A DNA stretch of 64,000 nucleotides. Source: Saposhnikovia divaricata (taxonomy: Eukaryota; Streptophyta; Magnoliopsida; Apiales; Apiaceae). Under the pieces are notes generated by a model that saw nothing but the letters and a program-made list of their open reading frames with translations, was not told the DNA's origin and made no database searches. Below, piece by piece: positions 48,401-59,953 of the stretch. The stretch covers positions 59,073,001 through 59,137,000 of the forward strand of contig CM071596.1 in NCBI GenBank assembly GCA_036435485.1, read 5' to 3'. The first letter of the stretch is position 1. Every line of letters starts with the position of its first letter. The position numbers and the translations under genes were made by a program.

Positions 48401-51400
48401 TTTATACCGGTATTTTAATTTTTTTTTCTATACCGGTATAAGAGTTCATAGGACCTTTACGGATAGTTCAAGGGCTAAAAGGTACGTTTTGAAACATGGA
48501 TGGCTGGTGGGTATTTCGTACTAAACTTTAGGGGTTAAAAGGCCATTAAGCCTAAAAAAAATAATTAATCATAAAGAAGTAATTGGTGTGTTATAATGTG
48601 GCTTGTAATTTATTGAACTGATTTAAAATGTTTGGACTATTATGTCTTGGCTATTGGCCTATTGCTGGTCGAGCCATTACCGATTGAGCATTACTTATTA
48701 CCGATTGACAGGTGTAATGGAGTTTGGATGGTATTGGCTTAATGTAGTAGATATTATTGCTGTAACTTATATGGGCGGTATTTGGCAGTTATGTGAGGAT
48801 ATCTTTAGCTAATATTGGAGTTTGTGACTGCAGATATAGGACAAAAGCCGTTGAGTTCAGTGGCTTCGATTCCAGCTTCTTATGGTTATGGCACCAACAG
48901 CAAAAAAATCGAGATTCCAAATAACAGAGTCGGGGTCATTATTGGTAAAGGTGGAGAGACTATTAAGTACCTTCAGCTTCAATCTGGAGCAAAGATACAA
49001 GTTACCAGGGATACGGAAGCAGACCCAAATTCCCCAACTAGAGGGGTCGAGCTCATGGGTAATCCTGACCAGATTGCCAAGGCCGAACAGCTGATTCATG
49101 ATGTTCTCAGTGAGGTAGATATACAATTTTTTCACAGAAATTAGTAACATTTATTGACAACCAAGGTAATGCAATATCTTCCTTGGGTAATTTGTGGTTG
49201 TAACTTAGTTGAAATGACAAGTACCGTTTCTTAAAAAAGCATTTTCGCAAAGTAGGTATAGCTGATGGCTACAGTAGAAAATGAGTACTACAACCAACTA
49301 CAACCATTGTGATTCTTGACCCAACAAACTCACAAAAGTGAACTGTTCTAAAATATTGCAAGGGCTTGATATCACTTAATGTTTTCATAATCTTTATCGA
49401 TGGACACAGGCCGAATCAGGTGGTGCTGGGGTACCTTCTCGCAGAACCGGACAGCAGGGTGGTACTGAGCAATTCAGCATGATGATCCCCAACAACAAGG
49501 TAAATTTTTTTCTTTAGCTTGATGTTATTGTTGTATTTTGTAATTTCTAAGTATGTTTAGGTCTGATGTTTTTACTTTCAGGTTGGTCTTGTAATTGGTA
49601 AATCAGGCGAGACAATAAAAAATATGCAAAGTAATTCAGGTGCTCGTATTCAGGTATATCAAATCTTATACTCTTGTCAATAACTAGTTTCTGTATCCGT
49701 AGAACAAATATTATTTCCTAGTTTGCTAAGGACTAACACTAATTATATATTTATAGTGCTTTGGCTCTCATTTTGCCTTTGTATACTTTGTAGGTCATAC
49801 CTCTACGCCTTCCCCCTGGTGATACGTCCACTGAAAGGACCTTACAAATTGATGGGACAAGCGATCAAATTGAAGCTGCAAAAAATTTAGTCAATGAAGT
49901 AATCAATTCTGAGGTATGTGTATGTATGCAAAGAAATTATGGTTTTGTTTGGTATGGAAATGATTTGTGCGTATGGTTTCTTATTGTTTACCATGAATAC
50001 ATATTTCCTTCAAAGTGTCTTTATTGAAGATCACATTGTAAAAGTTTTCTTGTACATATCTCTTGCAATCTTCATAATTTTCTTTGAGCATTTACATGTA
50101 TATTTTCTTTATCTTTAGGCATGTGACTATTGCAGATTTGTTTAATTGATTAATTGTTTTTAACCAATTGATGCGTATTGTTGGTATTCATGACTTCGGT
50201 TTTAAATGATATTGATCTTCTTGTTCCCCAGTTTATGTAAGGCTTGTTTTGGTTTCACCTATTTTGTTCCTTGAATCTCTAACTTGTAATATATCTCTTG
50301 TCACCAAGCCTGTTCAGGCTTTTGAATTCTCTTATATATTGTGTTTATTCGACACTGTTTATATATGTGAATGAGCTAAGAGGACGAAGAATCATATTGC
50401 GTGGGGTTTTGACTTTAGTACAGGTCTTGGTATGTGATATACAATCTTCTCTTGAAGATATAATTATTTGTTGGCTTTATGGCAATTTTTTCCTTACAGA
50501 AGCCTGTTTCAGATGTGCTTTAGGAAGCATAATACATAAATAAGATGGGACTATAAATTGGTCGTAATGTGTATAAATGTGTATACCTGTAATTGATGGA
50601 TAGTGTGTGTATATATATTCAGACTCCCCCTGCAGGGCCATTTGGCAGCATACACATAATTTTTGCCGTTGGTATCTTCTATTTATATCAGCTGGGAGAT
50701 GAATTGGTGATATAGTTGAGGATTGGTCAAGAGCTCTAGTTGTTGACATCAGGTTTAAATATATCATGATAAATTTTGATATCTGTGATAAGTGCTGGAT
50801 GTTGAGTTTTCTGAGGCAAATTATACAAGTTGTATGTTTTGACTTTATAGTGATTATTAATTAACTTGGCAATTAAGACAGTTTATTTTCAATATGTATT
50901 ATTGGATATATTCTATTCTAATTTCAAATATCACATTTTATAGAACTTGAAATTGGATGTAGATAGTCGTTGTTGATAATGACCTAATATTGAAAATGCT
51001 ATCTACATATGTACTCGCAATTGATATTGCAATCCAGAACTATTGTAGGGTTAGTGGGTAATGCAAACAGTGGCCACATAAAGAGTTCCCCGGTGGCTTT
51101 CTCTGTCCGACTATATCAGACTGTTCTGATCATCATATTGGCAATTTTTCTGATAACTGTGATCATGGAGGAAAATTGAAGACCTTTTTGTGGATCAAGT
51201 GTATACGATGAGGCAGGCCTTTCTGAATTTTGCGATTGAGTTTACATGTGCTAGGGTCTAAATTTTTTCTTGAAGCAAACATAGGCCGTTTCATCAAAAT
51301 CTATTATTCGGTTGTGAACTTGCTAATTTTTTCTTTTTTTGAAAAACCATTGTTTGCGTTACCTAAATCTTTGAGCCACGAATCTATTATATGCATATGT

Positions 51401-52833
51401 TTCTTTTGTTCGATCTTGTGCATTTTTCCGGGGAATTTTTTGTTTTGGTACCCATTCACTTCGAGTAGGTAGAGGATGGGACTGCTGGCATAGCAATAGT
51501 GCCTCTCAACAAGAACCGGTATGTGGGTACCTACTTGTTCTTGATACAGTTTTGTATTATCTCTGGCACCTAATGTGGTAAGCTGGTATTTGTGTTATTA
51601 TGTTATTTACCCGGCATGTTACTAGCTAGCTATGAGTGCATACGTGATGTTTTTCCCTTTTCAATTGTATTTCCCATGGTAATCGGAAAACTGGATTAGA
51701 TCAGTTGGTTCATTTGAGATAATATCTTTGTGCAGAATCGTCTTCGAAACCCTGCAGGGACAGGATATTCTCATCAAGGTTACCAGGCTCGACCTCCTGC
51801 TTATGGATATGTTCAGCCTGGAGGGTATACTGGACAAACACCACAGTATAATATGACTCAACCACAATATGCTGCGTATCCTTCACAGCCCAGTTCGGGT
51901 GGATATGGTACTGGCTGGGACCACTCCGCTGCTGCAACTAATCAGCAGACTACTCAAGTAGGTGTCTATGATTACTACAACCAGCAGCCAGCTCCGCCTC
52001 AGCAGGCTCCTGGTGCTCCTGGATCTGTAGATATGGCTGGCTATGCTTATAGTCAACAAGCAGTCCCTGGTTACAGTCATCAAGGTCAGAGTTACAGCCA
52101 AGATGGCTATGGTGGATACCATGCATCTGCTCCTCAAACTGCTTATGGTCAGGCCCCGCCAGTTTATGATCAACAAGGATATAATACTACACCTGGATAT
52201 GGTAATGTTGCTAACTCGACACCAGATGGGCAAACTCCATCATATGGAGCTCAAGGTGATGGCACTCAAGCACCTGCTTCAAGTGCTCCAGGACAGCAAG
52301 GATACCCTAGCCAGCAGCCCAGTCCTAATTCTGCTTACCCGCCACAGCTTCCTACTCAGCCAGGTTACGGTGTACCACCAAGTTCACAAACTGGGTACGG
52401 GTCTCAACCACCTTCAGGGTATGCCCCGAGCTATGGAGCACCTCAAACTCAGAAACCCACAGCCACTCAACAAGCATATGGGCAGGCACAGCAGTCCCCT
52501 ACTGCCCAAGGGGGTTATGTTCAACCTGCTCCGGTGCAGCCAGGCTATTCTCAGCCACCACCTTCTCAAGCTGGTTATGCCCAGCCAGATTCTGGTGCTC
52601 AGAGAGTTGCAGCAGCTGGTTATAGTGCTCCACAAGCTTCAAGTTATGCTCCACCACCATATGGTGCACCTCCTGTAACTCAGTCAGCTTATGGACAGCC
52701 TCCACCGGCATATAACAGCACATATGGAAATGCTTATTCCCAACCTGCGGCATATTCTGCTGATACAAATGCAGCCCCAGCTTCTCAATCTGTTCCCCCG
52801 AGTGGGGGTGCCAAAACGTCACCGCAAAACTGA
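45430..52833 (+). CDS. KH-domain RNA-binding protein (FUBP/KSRP-like), six coding exons
   Basis: Predicted coding exons are 45430-45757, 48834-49114, 49410-49499, 49582-49653, 49794-49913 and 51736-52833. All introns have GT-AG ends and keep the frame, giving 662 residues. Residues 1-109 are disordered with a basic patch (NKRKYADD, AKRPRFENG). KH1 spans about 133-203 with the RNA-binding loop GKGG (147-150) in exon 2. KH2 (about 226-297) is split over exons 3-5, with loop GKSG (239-242). Residues 298-662 form a Gln/Gly/Tyr/Pro/Ser-rich tail with YGQ, GYSQP and PSYGAP repeats. Arabidopsis proteins of the At2g25970 type have the same order. The role is single-stranded RNA or DNA binding in the nucleus; no target is shown by the sequence. 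Intron 1 (3.08 kb) holds two transposons and intron 5 is 1.82 kb. Confidence 0.9.
46467..47054. mobile_element. Non-autonomous hAT element in intron 1 of the KH gene
   Basis: The ends are CAGGGTTGTCAC and GTAACAACCTTG, and the exact 8-bp duplication GTATTTTC stands on both sides (46459-46466 and 47055-47062). Both arms carry repeats of GGCGCCATA(C/T)GGACGCCAC type. It encodes nothing. Confidence 0.85.
47346..48552. mobile_element. MULE-like element with long terminal inverted repeats in intron 1
   Basis: The left arm (about 47346-47520) and right arm (about 48378-48552) are inverted repeats of some 170-175 bp starting GGCTTAATGGCCTTTTAACC. A-runs of TAAAAAAAA type flank both ends, consistent with a 9-bp duplication. 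The interior has gene-like TTAGGGTTCTTG leaders and a tandem duplication, but no transposase. Mutator-like is the best fit by TIR length and duplication size. Confidence 0.65.
48026..48317. repeat. Tandem duplication inside the MULE-like element (period 157 bp)
   Basis: TCGCCGGAAATGGCCATTCT starts at 48026 and again at 48183. The match continues to GAGTGTGTGCGTTGTGATT with few differences. Confidence 0.85.
49914..51735 (+). other. Intron 5 of the KH gene
   Basis: This is a 1822-bp intron between exons 5 and 6, with a GTATGTG donor and a TTTGTGCAG acceptor. I see no transposon ends in it. A short open stretch after an AG near 51470 (GTAGAGGATGGGACTGC, followed by a CCGGTATGTG donor-like site) might be a cryptic exon, but it is not needed for the frame. 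Confidence 0.6.
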
Positions 52834-53162
52834 TAGGTCGATCATTTTGCTGATGTATTCCCTAGTTCGTCTTATTATCTAGGTTATGTAGGGTGCCAGA
52901 CTAGAGTCGGGTATTTTTGGTTAAGACTTAAGTGTTTGATTGCTTTGTTCTTGAATTAAGACTTATTGTATTTAATAGCATATTTGCATGCCCCTGTCCT
53001 GCCTGGTGTTTATGGTTTTTAAGTGTTTGATTGTTATGTTCTTGAGCAATGAAACTGTTATTGTGTTAGCATTTGGACTTGTTGCATGCCACCTTTTATT
53101 CCAAAGTTTTCTGTTCAAATATTTTAGCATTCAGAAATACTGGAATTTTAATATATGTAGAA
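52834..53162 (+). other. 3' UTR and downstream flank of the KH gene
   Basis: T-rich sequence without a canonical AATAAA. The part to about 52980 is probably 3' UTR. It includes one copy of the ATGTAGAA duplication (53155-53162) of the following MITE. Confidence 0.5.
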
Positions 53163-53692
53163 TAGGGGTGTCAATTTCGGGTAATGGGTCGGTTTCGTGT
53201 CGGGTTTGCTGTACCAGGTCCTGTTTTTGGGTCAACCCGAACCCGAACCCGAAATGGGTTGAAAATTTCAATCCGAACCCGACCTGTTATGTACCCGGCC
53301 AACCCGAAAATGACCCGTTTTGATCCGAAATAATAAAAAATAATTATTTTTATTTATAAAATAATTTTTATTGAAAATATATTTAAAAAATATAATAGCA
53401 ACTTAAAGAGATGAGATGTAAACTAAAATTATTTAAATAATAAATAAATATATCACACATGTATACAATCCTATAATGTAAATTTTAATATTATGTATAA
53501 TATATTATATAAATTAAATTTTCGGGTCGGGTTCGGGTATTTTGGGTTAACCCGAAACTGACCCGATTTTTTCGCGTAAATTCTTACCCAACCCGAACCC
53601 GACCCGAAACTCAAAACACTCGACCTAAATTTGTACTTTTCCGTGTCGGGTTCGTGTCGGATTTCGGATCGTGTCAAATTTTGACACCCCTA
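53163..53692. mobile_element. hAT-type MITE with CCCGAA-repeat arms
   Basis: The ends are TAGGGGTGTCAA and TTGACACCCCTA, perfect 12-bp inverted repeats. The 8-bp duplication ATGTAGAA flanks it (53155-53162 and 53693-53700). Both arms are repeats of ACCCGAACCCG or its complement, and the centre is pure A/T. Confidence 0.85.
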
Positions 53693-53700
53693 ATGTAGAA

Positions 53701-54296
53701 CTGTTCAACTTGATAGGGCTGGAGCCTGGAATTCATGTTGATAAACGGGCTCCAATTCTTCTCGATAGATGGGCTAGAACTCAACTTAGAATCTGTTCTC
53801 GAGCTCAAGTTCGAACATATTTCTTGATAAAAACTTGGTGGAACCTAGTTTTATTAACATATGGGTTTATGTGTCAACAAATAAGATATTTTTTATAGAA
53901 ATGTTAGAGTATTAGATTAGTGATAAATATAATTTTGTAATATTAACCGAGTTGCAGATTTTTTTTTTTTAAAAAAATAAGGTGCAATCTCATTTGCTAT
54001 CCCAAATGCAACTCTTACAATTGCTATATGCTGTGTAATCAGATATGCAACTTTTATCGTTTTTTTGCAAATAAATTTGAAAACATAGGTATTTTTGATA
54101 ATTTTGCTTTGTTATTATTTTGAATAATTTTTAATTGATAACACAATTTGATCGATTCGATCTTTTGAATTTGTTACAAGTTACTATACTACCATGGACT
54201 ATGACCATGTACGCACCTTTTGGCCGAAGCTCGTCCATGAGGATGAGACCAAGCCAGGAAAGCAGATGGAACTGCGCATATCGCTAGCCCTAAAAT
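53701..54296. other. Intergenic sequence
   Basis: No gene is seen. A more GC-rich piece at 54189-54290 has a short open frame (MDYDHVRTFWPKLVHEDE, plus strand) that might be a fragment of a captured gene. I do not recognise it. Confidence 0.3.
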
Positions 54297-56060
54297 TAGG
54301 GGTGAGCAAAAATCCGAATTGAAATCGAAAGTGAACTGAAATCGGTCAAAATCGAATCGAAAAACTGAAATCAAAATCGAAATGACGGTTGCGGTTTTTG
54401 ATTTTTAAAAACCGAGACTTCCGGTTCCGATTATAGGTTAAAACCGAACCGAACTGATTATTAAAATAAATAAAGATATAATTTAAATTAATTTATATGT
54501 ATTCTTAAAATTAATAAATATATTATATCTTGAATTATAATTAAGCTTCAAAACGATGTCGGATGAGAAAAGGGAAGATGTCTGATCAGGATATATGTCA
54601 TAAAATTCTTTATCTTAAATTCTTAATTATGTATTGAAATACTGATTTTTCATAGCAGGAGCGGCTTAGTATCCGAGTTTTAGCTCAGGCATGCTCTTCG
54701 CTGACGATATCGTGCTAGTGGCGGAGTCAAGGGGGGAGGTCAACGAGAAGTTGGAACTATGGAGATCGACTTTGGAGTCACAAGGCTTGCGGGTGAGTAG
54801 AACTAAAACCGAGTATCTTTGGTGCAACTTCAGTGGCGAGGCCATCGACGAAGGGGTCGAGGTTAAGATCGAAGACCAGATCGTTCAAGTATCTGGGGTC
54901 GATCATCCAGAAGGAAGGTGAGGTTGAAGACGATGTCAAGCATCGTATCAATGCTGGGTGGCTAAGGTGGAGGGCAGCGTCAGGGGTGATGTGCGACAAG
55001 AAGGTTCCTTTAAAGTTGAAAGGGAGATTCTATAGAGCGGCAATCCGACCTGCGTTGTTATATGGTTCTGAGTGCTGGGCAGCGAAGAAGACCCACGAAA
55101 GCAAGTTGGAAGCAGCTGAGATGCGGATGTTGCGGTGGTCGTGTGGCCGCACGATGCTAGATAGAATCCCTAATAGGGTGTTTAGGACCGAGCTCGAAGT
55201 GGCGCATCTTTCTGCGAAAGTTAGGGAAGGGAGGTTGAGATGGTTCGGCCACGTCCGTAGGAGGCGGCCGGAAGCCCCAGTGAGAAGGGTCGAGAGTCTT
55301 TCGGTTGTTGGGGTGAGGAGGAGAGGCAGACCGAGGAGGTCATGGGAAGAGCAGCTTAGGTTGGATTTGAAGGCTATGAACCTAAGTGAGACCATGACCG
55401 CTGACAGGTGTTCGTGGAGGCGGCAGATCAGAGTGGTGGACTCTCTTCTAGGGGACGGCTCTGTAGTGGAGAACCTCAGAGTTGGGTTGTCTCGGATGGC
55501 CTTATCTTAGGAGTTCGGCTTTTTTCGCTTTCTTTTTCCAGTTTCATTCTTTTATTTTTATTATCATATGTTTCCCGGTTGTGCAGGTGCAGGGAGCTTC
55601 GCTTGGTGGTATCTAGGGGCATGGTAGGTAAGTCCCGTGTGGAGAAAGCCATGGGTGCAGGTATTGCTGTGAACTTTGTCACATATCTTTTAGATTCCTT
55701 TGTATATTTCACTCACCGTATATGTCGTGCACATAGCCGAGGGTCTTCATGGAAACAGTCTCCCCACCCTAAAAAGTGGGGGCATGGTCTGCGTACAACC
55801 TACCCTCCTCAGACCCTGCTCTGAGCGGGATATACAGGGTATGTTTGGTTTGGTTTGGTTTATTTTGTTTAAAAGTCGAGAACGTAAAGTCTTGCAATAT
55901 ATTTATGATTTTTTCGTTCAGTTTTATAACCGAAATCGAACCGAGCTTTTTAAAATCGAAAAACCGACGGTTCGGTTGCAATTTTCAATTTTTAAAATCA
56001 AAGACATGCGGTTTCGGGTTCAGGGCAAAACCGTCCCAAACCGAACCGTGCTCTCCCCTA
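54297..56060. mobile_element. hAT-type MITE carrying an RTE LINE fragment
   Basis: The ends are TAGGGGTGAGCA and TGCTCTCCCCTA, inverted with one mismatch. The 8-bp duplication CCTAAAAT flanks it (54289-54296 and 56061-56068). Both arms are ACCGAAATCGAA-type repeats (54312-54460 and 55920-56050). The middle, about 54660-55865, is an RTE-type LINE fragment inserted later. Confidence 0.8.
54660..55865 (+). pseudogene. RTE-type LINE 3' fragment (reverse transcriptase C-terminus)
   Basis: It starts within the reverse transcriptase at MLFADDIVLVAES (54691; FADD is the catalytic site). After a frame change near 54890 it continues with FKYLGSIIQKEG, then FYRAAIRPALLYGSECWA, EMRMLRWSCG and LRWFGHVRRRRP to the stop at 55510. 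These are marks of plant RTE-clade LINEs. It ends in a short tandem tail of TTTGG repeats (about 55840-55862) instead of poly-A, as RTE elements do. The endonuclease and the front of the reverse transcriptase are missing, so it is dead on arrival. Confidence 0.8.
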
Positions 56061-56092
56061 CCTAAAATACACCAACACACGAACATTACAGG

Positions 56093-56776
56093 TAGGGCTG
56101 CTCAAAGGTCCAAAACCGGACCGGACCGACCCGGATTGGACCGAAGACCGAATTTTATTGAATTCATGGACCGGGGACCGGACTGATAAACGGTCTTGAG
56201 ACCGGACCGGACCGAAAAAACCCGGACCGGACCGGAACCGGACCGGTATGGACCGGTTAGTTAACATTTTATAAAAAAAATTAATTTTTATAATTTAATT
56301 TTCATTTTTTGTTGATAATTAAATTACTTGGTAAGTTAATTTAAGTTTAAGAACATGTAAATGTCATATTATTTGTAAAATAATATTAATTTATAAATGT
56401 AATTATAAATTATATAGTATGAAATATGAAATTTAATCATTTATATTATAGTGTTTATATATACTATTTCATAAATTTATTATTTACCAATTTGGATCAC
56501 TAAAATATGTTATATGTTAATATTTAATCATTAAACCATATAATTTAAAAGAAAAAATAGTATAAAATTAACTATATACATAAAATCCGGTCCCATCCGG
56601 TCCGGACCGGGTGTTTTTCAGGGTTTGGACCGGACCGAATCGAAGACCGAATTTTTTTGATTTTATGGACCGGGGACCGGACCGATTATATTCGGTCCGG
56701 TCCGGTCCCCGATTTTATTTTTTTAAAAAATATATATTTATATATGTATATAATTAAATTATTATAAGTAAATATA

Positions 56777-56815
<39 letters not shown>

Positions 56816-57215
56816 TAGTGCTTAAAATTTTTAATTCGTTTCACATATTCAAAATTTTAATACTAAACTTTAATATAATTATACAGTAATAATTTAATTA
56901 TATTTTTTAGTACAAATAAAAATTAAATCGAAATATTTTTTAGAGTAGGTCATTGAATTTAAAATATATATCAAATATCATAATATAGCAAATTAATTTT
57001 ATTATGAAATTTGTTAGAAAATATATAAAATTTATTTTTTTAATAAAAATAAAAATCCCCGATTTCCCGCGGGGATCCTCCTTCCCCGCTCGGGGCGGGG
57101 ATCGGGGAACAAAATATTCTCCATTTGGGGATCGGGGCGGGTTTTAGGAACGGGTAGGGGTTAGGGTGCGAAGATTGCACTCTCCGATCCCGAAGTGACC
57201 CGACGTCCGTCCGTA
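56093..57215. mobile_element. hAT-like element with GGACCGGACC-repeat arms
   Basis: It starts TAGGGCTGCTCAAAG. The 8-bp sequence ATTACAGG stands on both sides (56085-56092 and 57216-57223). The left arm (to about 56260) and a middle block (56585-56720) are GGTCCGGACCGG repeats, and the right block (57055-57200) is GGGGATCGGGG-like. The right terminal repeat fits poorly to the left one, so two MITEs may be merged here. Confidence 0.5.
56751..56815. repeat. (TA)n microsatellite
   Basis: Alternating TA runs lie in the AT-rich centre of the element. Confidence 0.85.
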
Positions 57216-57223
57216 ATTACAGG

Positions 57224-57934
57224 ATGCTATTAAACTAAGAAAAATGTAATATTTAAAATCATTATGCTGTCTATTATGTGCATATATGAAAATATAAAAA
57301 CTATATCATCATCATCATCATCTCAATCTCAAGACACATAACTTGAAAAAGGAAATAAGTGTATCGTAAAATAGTTATAAATAGACAAGATTTTTAAAAA
57401 GCAAACTAGCAGAATGCATTAATTGATATACACTTTATATTTTGAATTTATTGAAATGCAAAAGTCTATAGGTTAAACTTCAAACGAAAATATAATACTT
57501 GGTTAGTTTTATTTTTTGAAATCAAGTTAAAAGTAAAGCTCGAAAACTTGTTAAACTCGAAAACTAATAAAAAACTCGAAAAAAATTGAAAATTTGTCAA
57601 AAATACTCGAAAACTTCTGAAAATATTCGATTAGTTTAAAAACTCGTTAACAGCTCAAACTCGATTCGTACCATGCAAATCAAGTCCGAACATAATTTTT
57701 ATATTCGATAATTCTTAGACTCGACTTGAAAAAGAACACGAATTTGAATTTGTAAGTACAAACTCGACTCGTTTAAACTCAAATTACAGCCGTAGTTCAA
57801 CCATTTTTTTCTTTTTGAGTTCCTTTTTGTTTCCTGGTTTACTGTCGATGTCTTTGTGCCTGTAATATTCTCTTTTTTCTTGTCTAGGTCTGTTTTATTT
57901 TACCCTGAAATTAAGAACCAAAAATTAGTTGGCA
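57224..57934. other. Intergenic sequence with a decayed MITE-like block
   Basis: No gene is seen. The stretch 57535-57790 is repeats of ACTCGAAAAC and its complement, probably another low-complexity MITE whose ends I cannot fix. An (ATC)n run lies at about 57305-57321. Confidence 0.4.
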
Positions 57935-58347
57935 GAAATTGCTAGGTGGTCCAGGACGATTGGGGTACCGCCTAGCGTCTAATCGGGTATGCGGGAATTA
58001 ATCGGATGGATTAATCGGAGCATTAATCGGTTGTATTTAAATATTATTTTTAATATTTTATTTATTAAAATTTTTTGCCAAATACTTTTGTCGATTTTTC
58101 AATTTTTCAATTTTTCAACGTTTTTTGCCGATTTTTTACTGTCTAGGCCGCTTTTTGATCGCATTTCAACCGATTTTTGACCGTCTATGCCTTTTTTTGA
58201 CCACCTAAACCAATTTTATCCGTTTTTTGATCGATTTACACAAAAAACTACCTAAATCTCCGCCTAACCCCGCCTCGGGGCGTTTTGGTGACGCCTAGCG
58301 CCTAGGCGGCCGCCTAGGCGCTGTTTCAGCCGATTTTTAGAACACTG
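57935..58347. mobile_element. hAT-type MITE relic with CGCCTAGGCG repeats
   Basis: The right end, read in reverse, is CAGTGTTCTAAAAATCGGC, a known hAT MITE terminus form. The arms carry ATTAATCGG and CCGATTTTTGACC repeats and a CGCCTAGGCGGCCGCCTAGG palindrome (about 58299-58318). The left end is decayed, so no duplication was found. Confidence 0.5.
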
Positions 58348-58724
58348 CTTATTAGCTGTTTTTGATTTCCCTTTCATATTTACTAGATCCCTTCTCACCT
58401 TCCTCATGCCGACTGCAAATTAGGCATGCTACACTTGGTTTATATCTGCCGAGCAGGCATTTGGTGTGACTTGTTTTAAGTTGATTATACCAATAATTAT
58501 TTAATTGTTCGAGTTCCTTCGTTTACTGATGGCATGTCAATGTACTTATAAAGCTTCCATCTTTAGGTTCTGACATATCATTTCACCACTTCACATGTAT
58601 TGTGCATGCAAGGCTGGCTAGTGGCTAGTATAGTTTGTTTGGTGCTACTATAGCTTCAAATTTATTGAAGATAATGATTATAAAGTTTTTTAGATGGGTG
58701 CAGGGGATGAAGGGAGTAGAATTT
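58348..58724. other. Intergenic sequence
   Basis: I see no gene or repeat with clear ends. Confidence 0.4.
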
Positions 58725-58875
58725 TGGTAGGTTGTTGAAGCATTAACCTTGCGCAAACCTTTTTTACCTCGGATATCTCTGTCATCCCAAATTATGGGTT
58801 TGATTTTCGCTTATTAGAATAGATACTCACTTGTAAGTTATATAAGCCTAATTACTCAAAAAAAAAAAAAAAAAC
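58725..58875 (+). mobile_element. tRNA-derived SINE with A-tail
   Basis: An A-box-like TTTGGTAGGTTGTTGAAG (about 58723) is followed by a B-box-like GGGTTTGATTTTCGC (about 58797) and, after a 3' body, an A-run of about 17 bases (58857-58874). I could not find the flanking duplication, so the left boundary is approximate. Confidence 0.45.
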
Positions 58876-59479
58876 ATCTATATGATTCATTGCTCATCCG
58901 CTATATTTTATTGCGAGTGAGTTTTTTACGATGCTTCATTTCGGGTGAGTTTAATTTTTACCGCCAAAATTCAAAATCGAGGACCCTAATTTGTTGGTTG
59001 TATAATTCAAAATCAAGGATCCTATATCAGAGGGTTTAGTTATTTAGGGATGTTTTCTATAAGAAAAATGAAATGAGTGAGAAATGAAAAGGCTTTTTTT
59101 TTTTTTGTTTATATACCTAGATTTAAAATCGACAAATTATTCTTATTTTCATTTATATATATTTTTTTTTGCTAAAAAAATGAACTTTAATAGATTGTGG
59201 AGAATGTGTGATTCTTGACTAGTGGCCAAGTTCCAGGAAGAAGTTTCAGAAGGCTGAGGAGACGTCCAAGTTTAGCCAATGCGCTTTTGTATTTTAGATT
59301 ATCTAGTCTAGGCTAAGGATTGTTTACTTTGCCCTAATCTTCTGCATGACTGTACAAATAACCTTTTAAGATCCAGAGTGCCATCTAAACTCTTCAAAAA
59401 TTCATATTCAGTTACATTTGTATGCAAACCTACTTGTATGCAAAAATTCATATTCAATTATATTCTTTCCTGATACAAT
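58876..59479. other. Intergenic sequence
   Basis: AT-rich with homopolymer runs. I see no gene. Confidence 0.4.
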
Positions 59480-59700
59480 TTTTTTTTTTTTTTTGAAATT
59501 ACAATAAATTTCCATTGATAACCTTATGATTGCTATCCGACATCCATGTGGGTCATTTCAGCCCCCTCCCCCTTGGATACCAATTAAAACAATACAAGTT
59601 CCATCTAACATATATACACCTAGTTCACAAGACTCTCATAAAAAACAACACATTTCTAATCAAGGCCTCACAGAAGAGAAGTCTTTTCTGTGAGGATCCC
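59480..59700 (-). mobile_element. Possible 3' end of a retroposon, minus strand
   Basis: A T-run of about 15 (59480-59495) is followed by TGAAATTACAATAAATTTCC. On the minus strand this reads as a 3' end GTAATTTCA plus poly-A, common for plant L1 3' ends. No ORF2 sequence is attached. Confidence 0.25.
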
Positions 59701-59953
59701 TTACAGTAATGAGAATGATTTCTGCAAAAACACCCAAACCGAACAATATCAGAATATCTGGATTATGTGTCCATGACCGATTCATTAGGGCGTATACAGT
59801 TTTAAAGCACACTAAATTTCACAGAAAATGTTGATATCACTAACTAAAAAAAAAAAAAAAAAAGTCACAAAGTTATCAAACCTAAGACTCATACATCTTG
59901 ACCACAAAACTGGGTTGAGAAAGTTATAGTCTCATAAGAGAGAGATGTCACTA

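Noticed and set aside
51470..51525. An extra exon in intron 5 of the KH gene
   Set aside because: A donor-like site exists, but the frame is already complete without it and the peptide has no family match.
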